Positions 22,022 through 58,760 of a stretch of 64,000 nucleotides of DNA are shown piece after piece (the stretch's first letter is position 1; each line of letters begins with the position of its first letter). This stretch comes from Antennarius striatus. Its lineage: Eukaryota > Chordata > Actinopteri > Lophiiformes > Antennariidae. The stretch spans positions 13,679,501 through 13,743,500 of the forward strand of contig NC_090784.1 in NCBI RefSeq assembly GCF_040054535.1, given 5' to 3'. Under the pieces are notes generated by a model. That model was not told the origin of the DNA and searched no databases. It saw nothing but the letters and a program-made list of their open reading frames with translations. The translations under genes and the position numbers were made by a program.

Positions 22022-23639
22022 CTAGTATAAAAGCAAAGAATTTTTTTTTTTTCATTTTCAACTTCAGAAATCAAACACGTACTGAATATCAGTAATATAT
22101 TGTGTACTTCCGGTTGTGGACTGTGTACTTGTGGCCAACTGAAATGCATTGAAACAACATTTTTAAATTCCTTGTTATGTACAGTTAAATCATAAAATTT
22201 AGGTTAAAATGCTTTCATTCTAAATTCACTTTTTGACACTTTAATTTTAAAAGTTTTCTACCAGATTATTTATAAATTTTTTGGCTAAGGGAGTAATTTC
22301 ATCTAATATGGCTTTCCAATAGGGACACATGATGGTTTATTAACTCCAATGGAGCAAATAAATGAGTAATGTAAGGATGTTGGCCAATGACGTGTCTATG
22401 CATGAAACTGCAGCACAAACATGTATTTGCAAGATAAAATGACAAATTATTATGCATCTTACCTCTAAATCTTCCTGGAATGTAAGTTTCAGTTGATGCC
22501 TACCATATATGCAAGTGACAAAGGCGAAATTGCTTTTGATGTCACCTGTTGAAAGAAACTGTTTGTTGCTTTGTTCTTTTCTTAATGAACACATGCTTCT
22601 TTGTTATGTCAAGATCAAAGAGTTAAGATGTTGAGACATTCTCTGCACTTGAAGACAGATCACCCAAGATGAGGGCACCTGAAACACTCAGAGGATGACA
22701 GCATCACAACTGATGATATTTGCTGCATTTCATGTCCTGTGTGATAAGAGGTTGGCAAAACCTACCAATAGAAAGTGTTCCTGGAAGAGCTGAGGCACAG
22801 CAATTGCCAGATGGCCTTGTCCCTCACATTCAACAGCCACTAATGCCCTTGTTGCTGAGATAAAGCATCCCAAGTCACAGGATGACCCACAACCAACCAG
22901 CACCAGAGAAGGTGTGAACTGTGCACATCCAGGAAAAAAAATGGTGTAGGATCACTGTGGTCTACACATTATGCTACCTTTGACCATCGCACACACACAC
23001 ACATACACACGCACGCACACACGCACACACACAAAATATTGTTGTTCTCTTGCTCTTATAAAATTCATGTTTTTCTTCTTTAAAACAAAGAAGCACTGCT
23101 TTATTTAAAGGGTTAAAATACACAAATTGAATTAAAAATTTTGATGTCACAATCAGATCTGATGCCAAATTAAAAAATTTACATTGTAAAAGTGTCAAAT
23201 ATTTTCAGTGTATAGTGTTTGTAAAACATCATTTTTCAACAGCAATCAGAAGGCCTATGTAATTCACATGGGTCCCGCTATTAATTCACGAAAACTCAGA
23301 TGCACTGCAAATACACAAAGTTGGCATTTTTAAGGTTGTTTTCCAACAAGGGCATTGTGCAAACAAACTAGCATTTCCAGGGTTAAAAAATTAAAAATGA
23401 ATTGAGTTTATATTTAAAAGAACTGATAGTTAACTTTATGCATAAAAGCAAGTTAAATATCAAAAAAATTGTAGTTATTGGCCATATCTGTCCAGAATCA
23501 AACTGAGTGGATAGATAGTCATTTTGAAGGCCAGAGGGTTAAACTTCCTGTCCTGCGACTCCCTAGTCAGAACAAAGTGATGTAGCCCTGGTGGGCGCTT
23601 GTGTGCCATACAGAAGACAGCCAGAGATGAGCCAAGTTT
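22022..23639. other. Intergenic between spatc1 and grina
   Basis: Mostly AT-rich. One orphan candidate exon lies at 22463-22545 (separate entry). A GC-richer stretch at about 22620-22930 might be an old transposon piece (HSLHLKTDHP on the plus strand) but I cannot support a family. An imperfect AC/GC microsatellite lies at about 22989-23034. Confidence 0.4.
22463..22545 (-). CDS. Orphan candidate exon, unidentified
   Basis: On the minus strand, acceptor TTTCTTTCAACAG precedes 83 bp ending GATTTAGAG|gtaaga. The frame reads DIKSNFAFVTCIYGRHQLKL then TFQEDLE without a stop. Good splice sites and a protein-like composition suggest a real exon, but no partner exon was found and it does not join spatc1 in frame. 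It could be an upstream exon of an unknown gene or a relic. Confidence 0.25.
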
Positions 23640-23650
23640 TAGAAAAAATT

Positions 23651-23656
23651 TTTATT
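23651..23656 (-). terminator. grina: Probable poly(A) signal of grina
   Basis: AATAAA on the minus strand (CTTCAATAAAAATTTT), about 870 bases past the grina stop, followed by a T/A-rich run. It would end an 880-base 3'UTR covering 23640-24525. Confidence 0.55.
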
Positions 23657-24525
23657 GAAGTATTTCTTTTTAAAGAATAGTTAAACGTTTCCTGTTCAAC
23701 ATCCACTTATTACAAAACACTGACTCTGGTTTTCAACTGTGTACATCAGCTGTTGTTAGGGTTAGGGTCAGGGATTTAACAGTGTGAGGATTCATGCATC
23801 AGTTTTCCCTTTCTGATCTCTGTGGGTTTATGGGTCAAGTATTTCTTGTCAATCTTGAACTGGGAATAGCAGTTTAACTAAACAACCCTAATTTACAATC
23901 CATTAACAATTTTTTTAGAAGTGTAATTGCATTACAAAGTATGTGACCTATGTATTTATTTTTGCTGAAGCAACGATCTCCAGCAAATATCATTCAACCA
24001 CTTCTCATCATGGTTGTCATTGTAGGTACTTCAGGACTGTTTTATCTGAAATGAACAGTTTCCTCCATGAAAAAGCCCACAGCCAGCCAAGGTCTTCTTC
24101 CACTGAAGTCAACAAACCAAATGAGAAGTCGTTGAAAGGCAACAGATGAAATCTACCAAAAACTTTCATGCCAACAGACTTGTCTCCATAACAAGAAAAT
24201 CTTACTGCTTCCACTGATGAAAGCCCTCTCAGAGTTTGTCAAATATTTACATTTACATGATTTTATAAACCATACAATATATTTTCAGCCAAAATTAAGT
24301 AGTACATCAGGTCATACAGCTCAAAAAACTTCAATAAGCCCCAAAACTACACCAAAGATTAACTGCTTATAATATCTTTAAAATAAGATTTACATTGGTT
24401 AATGGAAAGAAATACTGAAATACCTGTTTAGTGCACACTACAAGATGAAAAATATGATTATTGGAACCCACATCTAGAAATGAACTGAAAGCCATCTTCT
24501 GTCAGAAATGTGATTTTTTAGCTGC

Positions 24526-27373
<2,848 letters not shown>

Positions 27374-27981
27374 CTCCGGCAGACCGTCTGCAGCGTTGGA
27401 TTAACAGAGTGAATGATGAAGGTTTAGAATTAAAGACGTTACGCGGCAGGACATTGAAGGGGAAAAAAAAGCAACGTTCAGACAATGACGGTACCACAGT
27501 GCGATACGCAGTGACGTCACAAGGTCACATGACGACCATGACTTCCGGTATAATGGTCGATAAAAAATGTCAAACGGCAATTTTATGTCAACAGTTTATA
27601 ACTTGTACATATTTTTTGGTTTAGTACCACTGAAATCCACACCACGCTTCGAGTTAAACTGAAATTTAGGCTCCGAGTTTGAAACCAATCGACAACATTC
27701 ACGTTACTTCGAGTCTCAATATTTCACGCAGCTGCAGTTTTCGTTCGCTAATTTTTGGCCTTCTTATTAACCTCAAGTCAAGAAAAAAACCATTTATCCC
27801 ATTTGAAACAAATTAATTCAGCAGGTTGTTTAAAGTTTGGGCGATAATCCGGAGACAAAATAACGTTACATGACACCGCGTTGTTCGTCAAAGCACAATG
27901 TTTCCATGTTTTACCACCAGAGTTAACCGATGCGATTATATAACGACCAGAAAAGTTAAGATACCTTTCTAAGATACTCAC

Positions 27982-28090
27982 GTTAGCCGCAGGGAGCGTT
28001 TTAAGAGTTCCTCTAAGGCGATCTGTTGTGTTTTTAGTCTATCCCACGAAGACGAGTGTTTCGTTCACCCTCACTTCCAGTAACCTGCGT
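27982..28090 (-). promoter_or_regulatory. grina: Probable grina untranslated first exon and promoter
   Basis: On the minus strand GCGGCTAAC is followed by donor gtgagtatc, which can join the acceptor CGCTGCAG just before the grina ATG. The DNA to the right is CpG-rich (GTCACCGCCCCCAGTAAGGG near 28090). A perfect CRE palindrome TGACGTCA lies at 27512-27519 in the resulting intron. The right boundary is a guess. Confidence 0.5.
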
Positions 28091-28606
28091 CACCGCCCCC
28101 AGTAAGGGGCGTTCTGAGCCTCGCTCGAGTGTCGGAAGTGATGGAACGGAGGTGTAGGCTCTATGAAGCACGACAGAAGTCGTTCGTGGGAATCAGTTGT
28201 TTGGATGAACAATCAAGTATTGTTACCACCAAACTTAGATTTAAAACCTGCGTTGCAATCCAGACTGACATAATGTACCCATATCTGCATAGTTCTGATC
28301 AGCATCAGTTTTCTTCAGGGGAAATTCCAATATATCATATCCAATAACGATCGTTATAAAATTAATGGTGAAAACATTAAAAATTCCCATATGAACCTGA
28401 ACGCAGCATGTCAAACCGGGTTCTGTGTTTTGAACCAGCTTGCATGACTTGGTGATATCTCAGATTAAGCTTTAAATTCCTCAATAACAAGCTGACTAAA
28501 CCTTTTTCTGCCATTGAAAAATAACTGCGATTTTTAAATCACAGAGACGACATTCCCTCTGAAGATTAATGTTATTATCATTATAAGTATATTATAGCAG
28601 TCGTAG

Positions 28607-29759
28607 TTATAGTTGTAATAGTATCATCATTATAATTATTAGCAGTAGTTGGTAAACTACATTTTCAAGCAGTCTGACCACCCTGAGCAGCTCCCTGTGT
28701 GTCACAGCAGGTTGGATTCGTGTTACACAAACATCACTGCCTTGAAAGTCCACCAAAACCTGTAGTTCATTATTATTTAATGACACAGATCTCCACCGAT
28801 GCAGGATGCACAACTTATCTCTTAGCTTTAGATTTCTGCTCGAAACTGGTTGTTGAATTATCTTACATCTGCAGAGATGTTGATGAAAAAACGATTATGA
28901 CAATTCATATCAAATGAAATTCTGCCCCACTGCACTGACATCACATTACACCTTAAAGCACAAACATATTAAAGACTTAAAGAAAAACTGACATGCCACT
29001 GTACACAGAAGGTCCTTTTATTTAACCAGTTAACTTTTGCATTAATTCTGACTCATGCATTACAAAACACAAGGTGAAAAAGGATGACCTTGCATTAGAA
29101 CACTTAATGTCAAATGACATAAATGTAAAAATAAAACAATGCTTTTTCACTGTCTTATCAAAATATAAAAAATTGTCATTTAAGAATTAAAATGTATTTG
29201 AGACAAAAACATTAAATCTACAGAAAACAAAAAAATGCTTTGATTTATTGTTACCTTTCAAATTTGTTCTGTATACAGTGTATCACTTTCTCACACCAAC
29301 TTTGAAAATCCATCAATTGCTCTTGATCATTACGCAGCAGCACAAGGGCATGCTATAAACACATGAACACCAAAAGGGTTTATTACTGTAAGGCTCCGTA
29401 ATAAATACATAAATACTGTAGTATAATTTAAAAGGCACATAATGAAGCATTCTGTCAAAAATGATTCACATTCAACAATGTTTCTTCCCTTTTCTCAATC
29501 TTATTTGAGGTGCAATTTAAAAGGGAAGAAAAATTAGTGCTTTTACCAGCTTCAGCTGTCATATGTATCTCCGTGAAAATAAATTTTAAAGGAAGTAGTT
29601 CAGTGTGTCTAATCTATTTCACTCCAAACATAAAAAAAAACAACAACGGACAATCTTAACAAAACACCAACATGTCCCAGTGTCTGCATAGCTTTACCAA
29701 ATAAAATACTGGTCCAACACTATGAAATACTGTTGACTGCATGATGACCTAACATACGG

Positions 29760-29805
<46 letters not shown>

Positions 29806-30084
29806 TGTGTGTAAGTCTTCTGGTTTTCTTTTAAAGAACTGGGGAAGAAACCTGATTGTAAGACAAAAAATGCACTTGGGAATTTAATTCTAAATCCCAT
29901 TGCGGTATATATACAAAACTGATATGAGATCCAGTGACTCTCCTTGAATTGACATTTTCCAGCAGAATAAATATTAAATATTCCTTCTCATTGTTTCTTA
30001 ATAAAATACACAGTAACTCCTCATTTGTCTCCACATTTTTGGTAAATTTCTTCAGGCTCTTTGGTAGGAGTGTTAACTTAAAAC
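28607..30084 (-). CDS. Three candidate exons of an unidentified gene
   Basis: Exon 1 (29852-30084) reads LPKSLKKFTKNVETNEELLC and EYLIFILLENVNSRRVTGSH, then IPQWDLELNSQ. Exon 2 (29255-29352) reads HALVLLRNDQEQLMDFQSWC then EKVIHCIQNKFE. Exon 3 (28607-28820) reads LCILHRWRSVSLNNNELQVL, VDFQGSDVCVTRIQPAVTHR and ELLRVVRLLENVVYQ. Phases fit across both junctions (233, 98 and 214 bp; about 180 residues). The composition is protein-like and unlike the AT-rich flanks. Weak points: the first donor (gtttct) and last acceptor are poor, no start exon is found, and the region overlaps the expected rbm24 3'UTR. I do not recognise the family; it may be a decayed gene. Confidence 0.33.
29017..29022 (-). terminator. 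rbm24: Candidate poly(A) signal of rbm24
   Basis: AATAAA on the minus strand, about 1.15 kb past the rbm24 stop. If used, the rbm24 3'UTR would include the (GT)n tract at 29764 and overlap the candidate exons of the unidentified gene. Confidence 0.35.
29764..29818. repeat. (GT)n microsatellite, about 50 bp
   Basis: Nearly perfect GT dinucleotides with one TC interruption near the right end. It lies in the probable rbm24 3'UTR. Confidence 0.95.
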
Positions 30085-30167
30085 CTGGATGTGACAGTCA
30101 TCATTCAGCCCCTATGGTCTGCCCCCACCTAACTTTACAACCTCCCCTTCTTTCAGTTCTCATCTTT

Positions 30168-31332
30168 TTACTGCAGACGATCTGTTTGGAGCTGTTGAGG
30201 TTGATACTGGCTGAAGGCGGCAGCAGCTGCAGCAGCAGCTCCCGGGGTAGCTGCAGTAGCGAGGGGCTGTTGAACGGTGTACCCATACCCTGCTGTCGTC
30301 ATGTAGCTTGTCGGTGCTGGTGAGGCCGCGTATGGGTATTGCTCATAGGCAGCGGCGGCGGCAGCAGTAGCAGCGGCAGCAGTTGCGGCCGCCGAGTACT
30401 GGGCATACGCAGCCCCGGTATAGTCAAGATATGGGGAAGTGGCAGCGGCAGCTGTTGCCGTAGCAGCAGAGGGTTGTACGTGAGGGATCACCACACTGGG
30501 TTGGACAAAAGCTTGAGGGTAGACATAGTGTGCAGGGACACTGTAGGACACAAAAATGCATAAAGTTAAAGCGGTGTCACAGACAGTCATGTTTCCAACG
30601 ATGAAACTAAGTTGTGAAAATCAGAAAAGCAGGTGCCACGAGTATAAATCAATCCAGTCCTCACTGCAAATCATTCATTACCAACTGAGAAACCCAACCT
30701 AGAAGTGGAAAGTTAAGGAAGCAGCAAAACCACAAAGAAACACAGGCACAGCTTTTAATTTCAAACAGCACTTGAATCTTGAACACAGTGAGGCATTAAA
30801 GAAGACAGCCCAGCTCTGCACCCCATGTTTCACTTCATAAAGTATTTGACAAAATGCGAGCTGATCAGACAACACATCATCATATCAATAAAGGTAGTGG
30901 ACATTATTCCATCCACGTACTGTCACACCAACGCCACACATATACGCATGCCGACGCATGTTAATAGGCCACTAATAACAACCAGATAGGGCAAAGACGA
31001 GGCTTTCTGTTTCTTAAAAGAATGGAGCAGCAATTACAATGTAGTTAGGTGACCAAAAGGTATGTATGGAGGTGTCACGTTCTGCAGAGGCCTTGCTGTT
31101 TTCATTTACCAGAAAAATAAATACATTTAATATTGTTTTGGTTTTTTTTTCAAAAAGGTCACCACTGAAGAGCAATAATCTGAATATAGACCAAAGTAAA
31201 GATATACTTGGGCTTCCTTGGTTAATTTTGCCCCACATAAGTTTTCTGTCTAAGTGACCCTTAGTAAATATACTGAGGAGCAGGTGTGAAACTGTTATAG
31301 CTGTCTGTACACAAGTGCCCTTCCCCTCATAT

Positions 31333-31404
<72 letters not shown>

Positions 31405-34150
31405 GCATGCCAGCTTGACTGACAAGGGAGGCTGGAGGCACGCTATTTTTGCTTCCCTTGTCTCCAAAGGACGAGACGATCTTCTCCTTCACAAACACAT
31501 GGCAGGGCACTCATCTTTTAGGGGCTGCATATTCCATAATACTTTTTGAGTGAATTGACTTCTTTTGTACAAGACTGGAGGTGTCCTGGTTTAGCATTAA
31601 ATGTTGCCCTTGTAACAAAGTTGGATGACAGATTGAAGCAAGAGCTTCAATTCTCACACTAAACCGGACTAATCTTTCTTTTTTATTGCGTACGTTCAAA
31701 CTTAAACAACATGCTGGTGTCCTTTCCAAGTGATACGACACATTTTAATCCAAACAGTGCAAGGGCTGAAAGGGCACAGCTGACTTAAGTCATCTCTGTT
31801 GAAACTGATGGGTTGAACATGTTGCGGTCCTGCAAGTGGGGAGCTAAATAAAGATGCTTTGTAAATCACCAGGACACATGGGTAATCCCTAGCACATAAC
31901 CAAAAAGCTTCACAGGCACATGGCTCGGCCCACCTGTTGTCCACAGCCGAGTGGCTCTGTCTGTGCCATACATTATTAACAGCGCTGCAGAGTGACTCCC
32001 ATTTTCCATCTGAATTTGAGAGGCCGTGGAGATCACTGTAACCAACAGCTGCTGCCTCAGAGACCAGCAGAGACCTCTGTCTCAAACATTTGAAATTGTC
32101 CTTTTATTAAAAAGAATTACTTGTTTATCGCAAAGCTAAATAATGAATGAATACTCATATTTATAGTGGAACATCCAAAAATAGCTTTGCGCTGGGATCC
32201 TTACATTTTCATGTACTTCAAGATTCAATGATGTTAATGATACCACAAATGTGGTGGCAATTAATCCTGTTTTTCTTTAGTCATCATTATCCATGTTTGT
32301 TCTCGTGCGCTTTCACATGTTAACACTATTGTTGAAAGAGAGCTACTGGAGGGATGAGAAAAACTAAACTGGATTTTTTTTTTTCTTGGCAAAAAAAGTG
32401 CACAGCATAATGTACTTTTACGTAGATGTAAGCTACAAGTAAAAGCAGTGTGTTAATAGAATAAAAAACACAGCATCATGGGTAAGGAAACAGAAAAAGA
32501 ACTCCCACATGCAAACCAGTGTTTGTTTTGTTGTAGGGGATCAATTTTGAAATCAGCACACGGAGTGATCGTCACCCCCCTTTTTACAACAAAACACGAT
32601 CGTCTTGATGTTAACGAGAAACCAGGGGAAAAATGAACCACAGGCTAAAGCACAACTCAGTCATTAAAAGGGAAAATCAAACACCCCAGAGGTACAATTC
32701 CCTATCAAAAAACAGAATGTCTGCACAAAAAAAACAAAACCTCCTGCACCCCCCAACTTCCCCACTGCAAGTAGAAATCAGCACACAGTTAAGCTGAACA
32801 CCACATCATACTGAACAAAACCAAGGCACACACACGTCTAAGCACTATGGAAAACTGAAAAAAAATCAGAAGACTTCCATGCATCTAGTCACCATTTGTG
32901 TATGTCACAGTACACAGGTAACACTTTAGTGCTCTGCCCAATGCAGACTACTCCTCAAACCATCATGTCCCTTCATCAGCTATTTTAACCGTTACCGATC
33001 CTGTTAGATCAGAGAGAAATGGACAACATGAAGTCAAGTCCTGTATGGCTGGGGACAAATGTTAACTTCCTTCACAGTCAGCGCCAAGCAGAGGAGCACA
33101 AGTCAACACTCACGTCCTCATTCCAGATTAAATGGGAAGAGGCAGTAACAAATGGCATGTTTACAACAATAAGAACAGATAATAAAAGATCACAAGAGAC
33201 AAAAGCAGATTTTGTGAGAGAAATGTAACTAAAAAAAAAAAGTAAAACTAACTAGAAATTTCTGTAACTAAACATACCCATAAGGCCTTTGGATAAACGC
33301 TGGGTGGATCTGAGGCACACCAAATGCAAAACCTAGAATGAAAACAGACACCTGTTAAAGCTTGTTTGCTTACGGTACATTTTTAATGAACTGTGACTGA
33401 AAATGAAAAAACTGAAATTCTTTTAAATTTCATATAGAATTAGCGTAATAGTCTGTTAGCCCGTGATGCCATGTTGGCTTCTGTCTTTGCATTCACGGTA
33501 CTAGTTAAGGTATGTTCCAGTCCCTCACCCCCTTACCTGGCTGTATGACCCTGGGTTTGGCCCCCAGGTACGCCAGGTTAACATTGGCTTTCCTGCCGTC
33601 TATTATGGGGTTTGGATCCTTGCAGGCTCGGTCAGCAGAGGCCCTGTCTGCCATGGTCACCTAAGCGAAACAACAAAATTTCCATTGACCTTGGATATTT
33701 CACTGTACGGTTTGATCATGGTGATATGACCCCTCACATTATTGATTTTTACGGTCTTTTGGTTTATCTTAGATTACTCAGATCTTATTTTAGGTTCCAC
33801 GTCTTGACTGTCAACATCAGATAAGCTATTTCCAACTTAGTTGTCACCTAGAAGGGAAAACAGGAGACTCGTCTGTTCCTCCTGTCGATACATCGATCAA
33901 TCAATCAATAGACTTTATCCCCTGCACGTGTGCAATGAACTTTATAATGTCAAGTTCAAACTGACCATAGGTTACTTACAAATCCATAACCTCTGGATTT
34001 CCCTGTCTGCCGATCAGTGATGACAACAGCTTCCTCAATGTCTCCAAACACCTCGAAATATTTCCTGAGACTGGAGTCGGTGGTGTGATAAGGAAGACCT
34101 CCAACAAAGATCTTGGTGAACGTGGTGTCTTTCTGTGCCGAGTGCATCAT
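30168..34150 (-). CDS. rbm24: RBM24, RRM splicing and mRNA-stability regulator
   Basis: Four exons (33980-34150, 33537-33660, 33278-33332, 30168-30540) give 723 nt, 240 residues. Residues 1-90 hold one RRM with RNP2 (KIFVGG) and RNP1 (KSRGYGFV), followed by [20 protein letters not shown]. The C-terminal half is Ala/Tyr/Gln-rich with poly-Ala runs, [20 protein letters not shown], and the family end [11 protein letters not shown]. The start has two Met codons; the second matches the usual MH start. Known RBM24 proteins control muscle and heart splicing and bind GU-rich RNA. The next gene is kif13a, as on human 6p22. Teleosts have two copies; with npyb and grina here I expect the hoxAb-linked one (rbm24b), but sequence alone does not settle this. 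RBM38 is ruled out by the C-terminus. Confidence 0.93.
30541..33277. other. rbm24: rbm24 intron 3
   Basis: A 2.7-kb intron with no other gene that I can support. It holds an (AC)n tract at 31335-31402 and A-rich runs near 32700-32860. Conserved regulatory sequence is plausible but cannot be judged from one genome. Confidence 0.6.
31335..31402. repeat. (AC)n microsatellite, about 68 bp
   Basis: Pure AC repeat inside rbm24 intron 3. Open frames across it on both strands are artefacts. Confidence 0.97.
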
Positions 34151-34270
34151 TTGTTGATTTCTGTAAGTGGTTTCCAAGAAGTTTTCAGGCAGACAAAATA
34201 GAAAAACCGGCTCAGATGAGCTGAGGGAGAGAGAGTGGCAGCCCCCACTGATGTGGATCCGAGAGGAGTG

Positions 34271-34302
34271 GAGGAGGAGGAGGAGGAGGAGGAGGAGGAG
34301 GA
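34271..34302. repeat. (GGA)n tract in the rbm24 leader region
   Basis: About ten GGA units 120 bases upstream of the rbm24 start; on the minus strand (TCC)n, a pyrimidine tract. It could lie in the 5'UTR or promoter, where such purine/pyrimidine tracts may adopt triplex structure. Confidence 0.9.
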
Positions 34303-36830
34303 CACCTGTTAGTTTGTTGCGGGAGATTTCCCAGTTGTGTGACATAGATACTTAACTCCACCCAGATCCAGACCCCCGGCTCAGCCTGCCGACTGGCGCG
34401 CAGCTGGTAAAACAATGGCGATGTGCGCTTCTGGTGGTTTCTGACACCACTCCTGTTTCTAACGGAGAGGCTAATGCCAGTCACAGGGAAATAAGATGCT
34501 GCTCAAGGCGGCTTCAGTCCGAAATCGTGGCCTTTTTAAGAATAAATACAGGAAACTCGTGCTGTCAATTTCAAAGGTTGAAAACGCGCAAATCCTATCC
34601 AAGGCCTCATTGCGCACGCCAAGAAAAGTTGCCAAAAACGTTTAGTACGTGTTGTATCACACTTCCCACTCACTTTAAATATTTTAGTATTTGATTTGAT
34701 GAAGTAATACAAAAAACGTAAGCAAACGCCACTAGAGAGAAATAAAATCACAAATAAAACTCCCACAAAAGAAAACATTTAGGCGCAAATTTCAAAAATG
34801 ACAAGTTTTCCTTCCTAATTGCAATTCTTGGTTTAGTATTTTTAAGTCCAGCTGATGTTTAAAACTAAAACTATGAATTTTGACAAACTTCTGGCTGCCT
34901 ATTAAAAAAAAAAATCAGGCCGTGTTTCGCAGCACCTGTGACGGAGACGTTTCCAGCAGTCACGCCGTGTTCTCGCGAGATCACACCAAATCTCGAAGGC
35001 AGCGAGAAACAAGTGGTTTTATAGAATCAGTGTGAGATTATATTTAGATTAAGAGTACCTGGAAATGTGCTAAAAATAGATCTTTGAATGAGAATATCAA
35101 AACTGTTTTAGATAAATATAGAAACATCAAAAATGTTACTGTTAATAAAAATGTTGGTCTTTTTTGTAATTGAAGTTTAATTGAATTTTATTTGAACTTT
35201 CAATGACATTGTGGGGTCAGTCGACCAAAAGTCCTTTCTGAATATATTTTGGCTTTGAAGCACTTGAGAGAGGACATGGCCAGTCAGTGTGTTATGCGCT
35301 AAAATTAGAGCTACACTCATAAAACATACTAAAATGTCCAAACGTCAGACCGAAGGAGCTGAATGAAGAATCAACACAACACGCTGATTGTGATTGTTCT
35401 ATTCTAGAACATTTTGTACCATTTCAAACAGTCTGAGATACAATATAAATACAATTCTATACATTATAATACTGTAAATACTATGTTCAAATACATTTCT
35501 ATGTACAACTCCTTCTGAGGGAGAGCAGCTTTGTTCTCTTCTTTAAAGTAAGGTCTTGGGTTTCATGTCCTTGAATTACAGCTCAGATATATAACAACAT
35601 CTTAGTCAAATCCACAGATCACCACTTCCATAAAAATATCAGTTCATCGCACAGTTCTTCTCCATAACTAAGCTACTTTTGCACCATCCTCCATGAGCTG
35701 AAATTGTCCATCATCCATTCATCCAGTCCTTGGTGTGAAGAAATACATTTTTGAGTACCTTTGTACAATAGCGTTATGTGTCAGTCAGTCTAGATATAAG
35801 ACGCAGTCAAAGTTATTCCATCGGTAAGTCAGGGAGGCTGGATGACCTTTTGAATAGCTCTGGGCATCGTGACATACAAACACAGGTTTCAGGTCCATAC
35901 AGTTGGTTAGTTAGTCAAAAACTGAATGAACTTATTATGGATTTCATGAAGTAGTTTGAGTTCTATGTGCACTGCCTTTATGGAAAAGGGCATTAAGGCA
36001 TCAATAGTTAAGCCTTAGACAAACCCAAGCTGCTACTAATAGTGATGACCCATGGTTTCTCAGTCACTTCTGTTCGAACATATTTCATCAATCCAAAATG
36101 GAAGAGTCGGTGGACTCTCCATGAATCCTTCCAGTGCAAGCATTCAAACAGCAACAGTCTGGTGCTGGATGGGGATTAGTTCCTCTACAGTGTTACAGTA
36201 CTTCAACAGGATCATTTATCATACGAATTGCAGTCAAACACAGAGAGCAACTCGGGTATTTTTCAGATTTTTCCTCGGTTCGGGTTACGTGGCATTACTC
36301 ATAAAGATATGGCACTAAGCTTTACATGAACACAGATATACATATTTACGTCAACATACATTACAAAAATAACATATTATTCAGCAGATATGGAACCGTA
36401 GTTCTTTGGTTACCCCTGATATATCATATCAATGTGTAAATATCATTGTTTAATAACAGTAGTACATTCTTAAACTTCATATCCCAGATTATTCCACTAT
36501 GAGCCTCAGGTGAGGATGCATTGTCTTACAAAAATATTATATAGAATAATCAGAAAGTGATGTAAGAAAATTTAAGGGGACAGACTCCCAATTCAATTCT
36601 CTATCAAAAATAGAACCATGTAGAAACTGTATAGATATGTGCATAGTGAATTTTCAGTGGTAATTAAGCAATAGCTTCATTAAATGCACATGTCATATAA
36701 GCGCTGGGAAATGTCTAACAAACTAATCAACTCAGGGGTTTGAGTGGAAAATTCAGCCTGTGATTCAACCATAGGCACTGGATATGAGGATGACCCCTGG
36801 GTCCCCAGTGTCCACCCCCTTCATTGGATC
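34303..36830. other. rbm24 promoter side and kif13a 3'UTR
   Basis: The left part (34350-35000) holds scattered CpGs and short GC-rich patches fitting an rbm24 promoter. From about 35190 to 36830 the AT-rich sequence is probably the kif13a 3'UTR; an AATAAA on the minus strand lies at 35187-35192, 1.6 kb past the stop. No other gene seen. Confidence 0.45.
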
Positions 36831-58004
<21,174 letters not shown>

Positions 58005-58529
58005 CTGTTGAATCAGAGGGGAAATCCATCATCAAGAGAACAGCCCCACAGGAGAGAAAGAGAGAAAAGAAATAACATAGTTAGCATTGATATAATTCAA
58101 CAGTCAAGACATTCAGAAAGCTCCACTTTTATATGGAACCTCAGGCTCTTTACAAATATTTTACATCCCCAAATTCCAAGAGTGCCTTACTTATTTTTTT
58201 ACTCTCTTATATAGTTATTCTCTTCCTTCTGCACGGTGGCATTTCCTAACAGTAGGTGCTGCTGGGATTGAGTTGATAATTGGGCCGTTGGAACATGTGG
58301 ACGGGAAAAGATTGACGATTCAATGTTTCACTGACTCTGTTAAGTAAATAGTTGTTATGCCAGTGGACTTAACAGAGAGGCCAGGTTAGGAAAGGCGCAC
58401 ATAGCATCAACAGCTCCCGGAACAGGGAACAAAAGGGTAACATAAATGGCACAATGTTATGGTGGATTACTCTCTTCAGAGGGGATTCCCCAAATAAGAA
58501 ATGCAGCAGTGGTTCCAAACCAATGCTAC

Positions 58530-58760
58530 AGCTATTATAATATATGGTTAGGAAATTACATTTCCATTTTAAATGGAGGTTGTTGTATGATGCTGCACAA
58601 CATATGCACCAACCGAATGCCTCGACATCTGTCACAGCTCCGTCTTTCAACAATTGTCATCCTTCACGCAAGGCGAGTCTTGGCACAGAGAGTCGTGTTC
58701 AACACAGTAACAAACAGGGATGGCTGCTTTAGAAGGACTGAAACACGGCACCAGACTGAG
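58530..58760 (+). mobile_element. PIF/Harbinger-like transposase remnant
   Basis: Plus-strand reading contains CCMMLHNICTNRMP, close to the CxLHNICxxxxxP block near the end of Harbinger transposases, then LAQRVVFNTV, similar to their C-terminus. No inverted ends or target duplication were located. Assignment rests on this short block only. Confidence 0.4.

Noticed and set aside
22620-22930. Plus-strand piece resembling a BED-finger hAT transposase (HSLHLKTDHP)
   Set aside because: Only about ten residues resemble the family and many stops follow, so the evidence is too thin.
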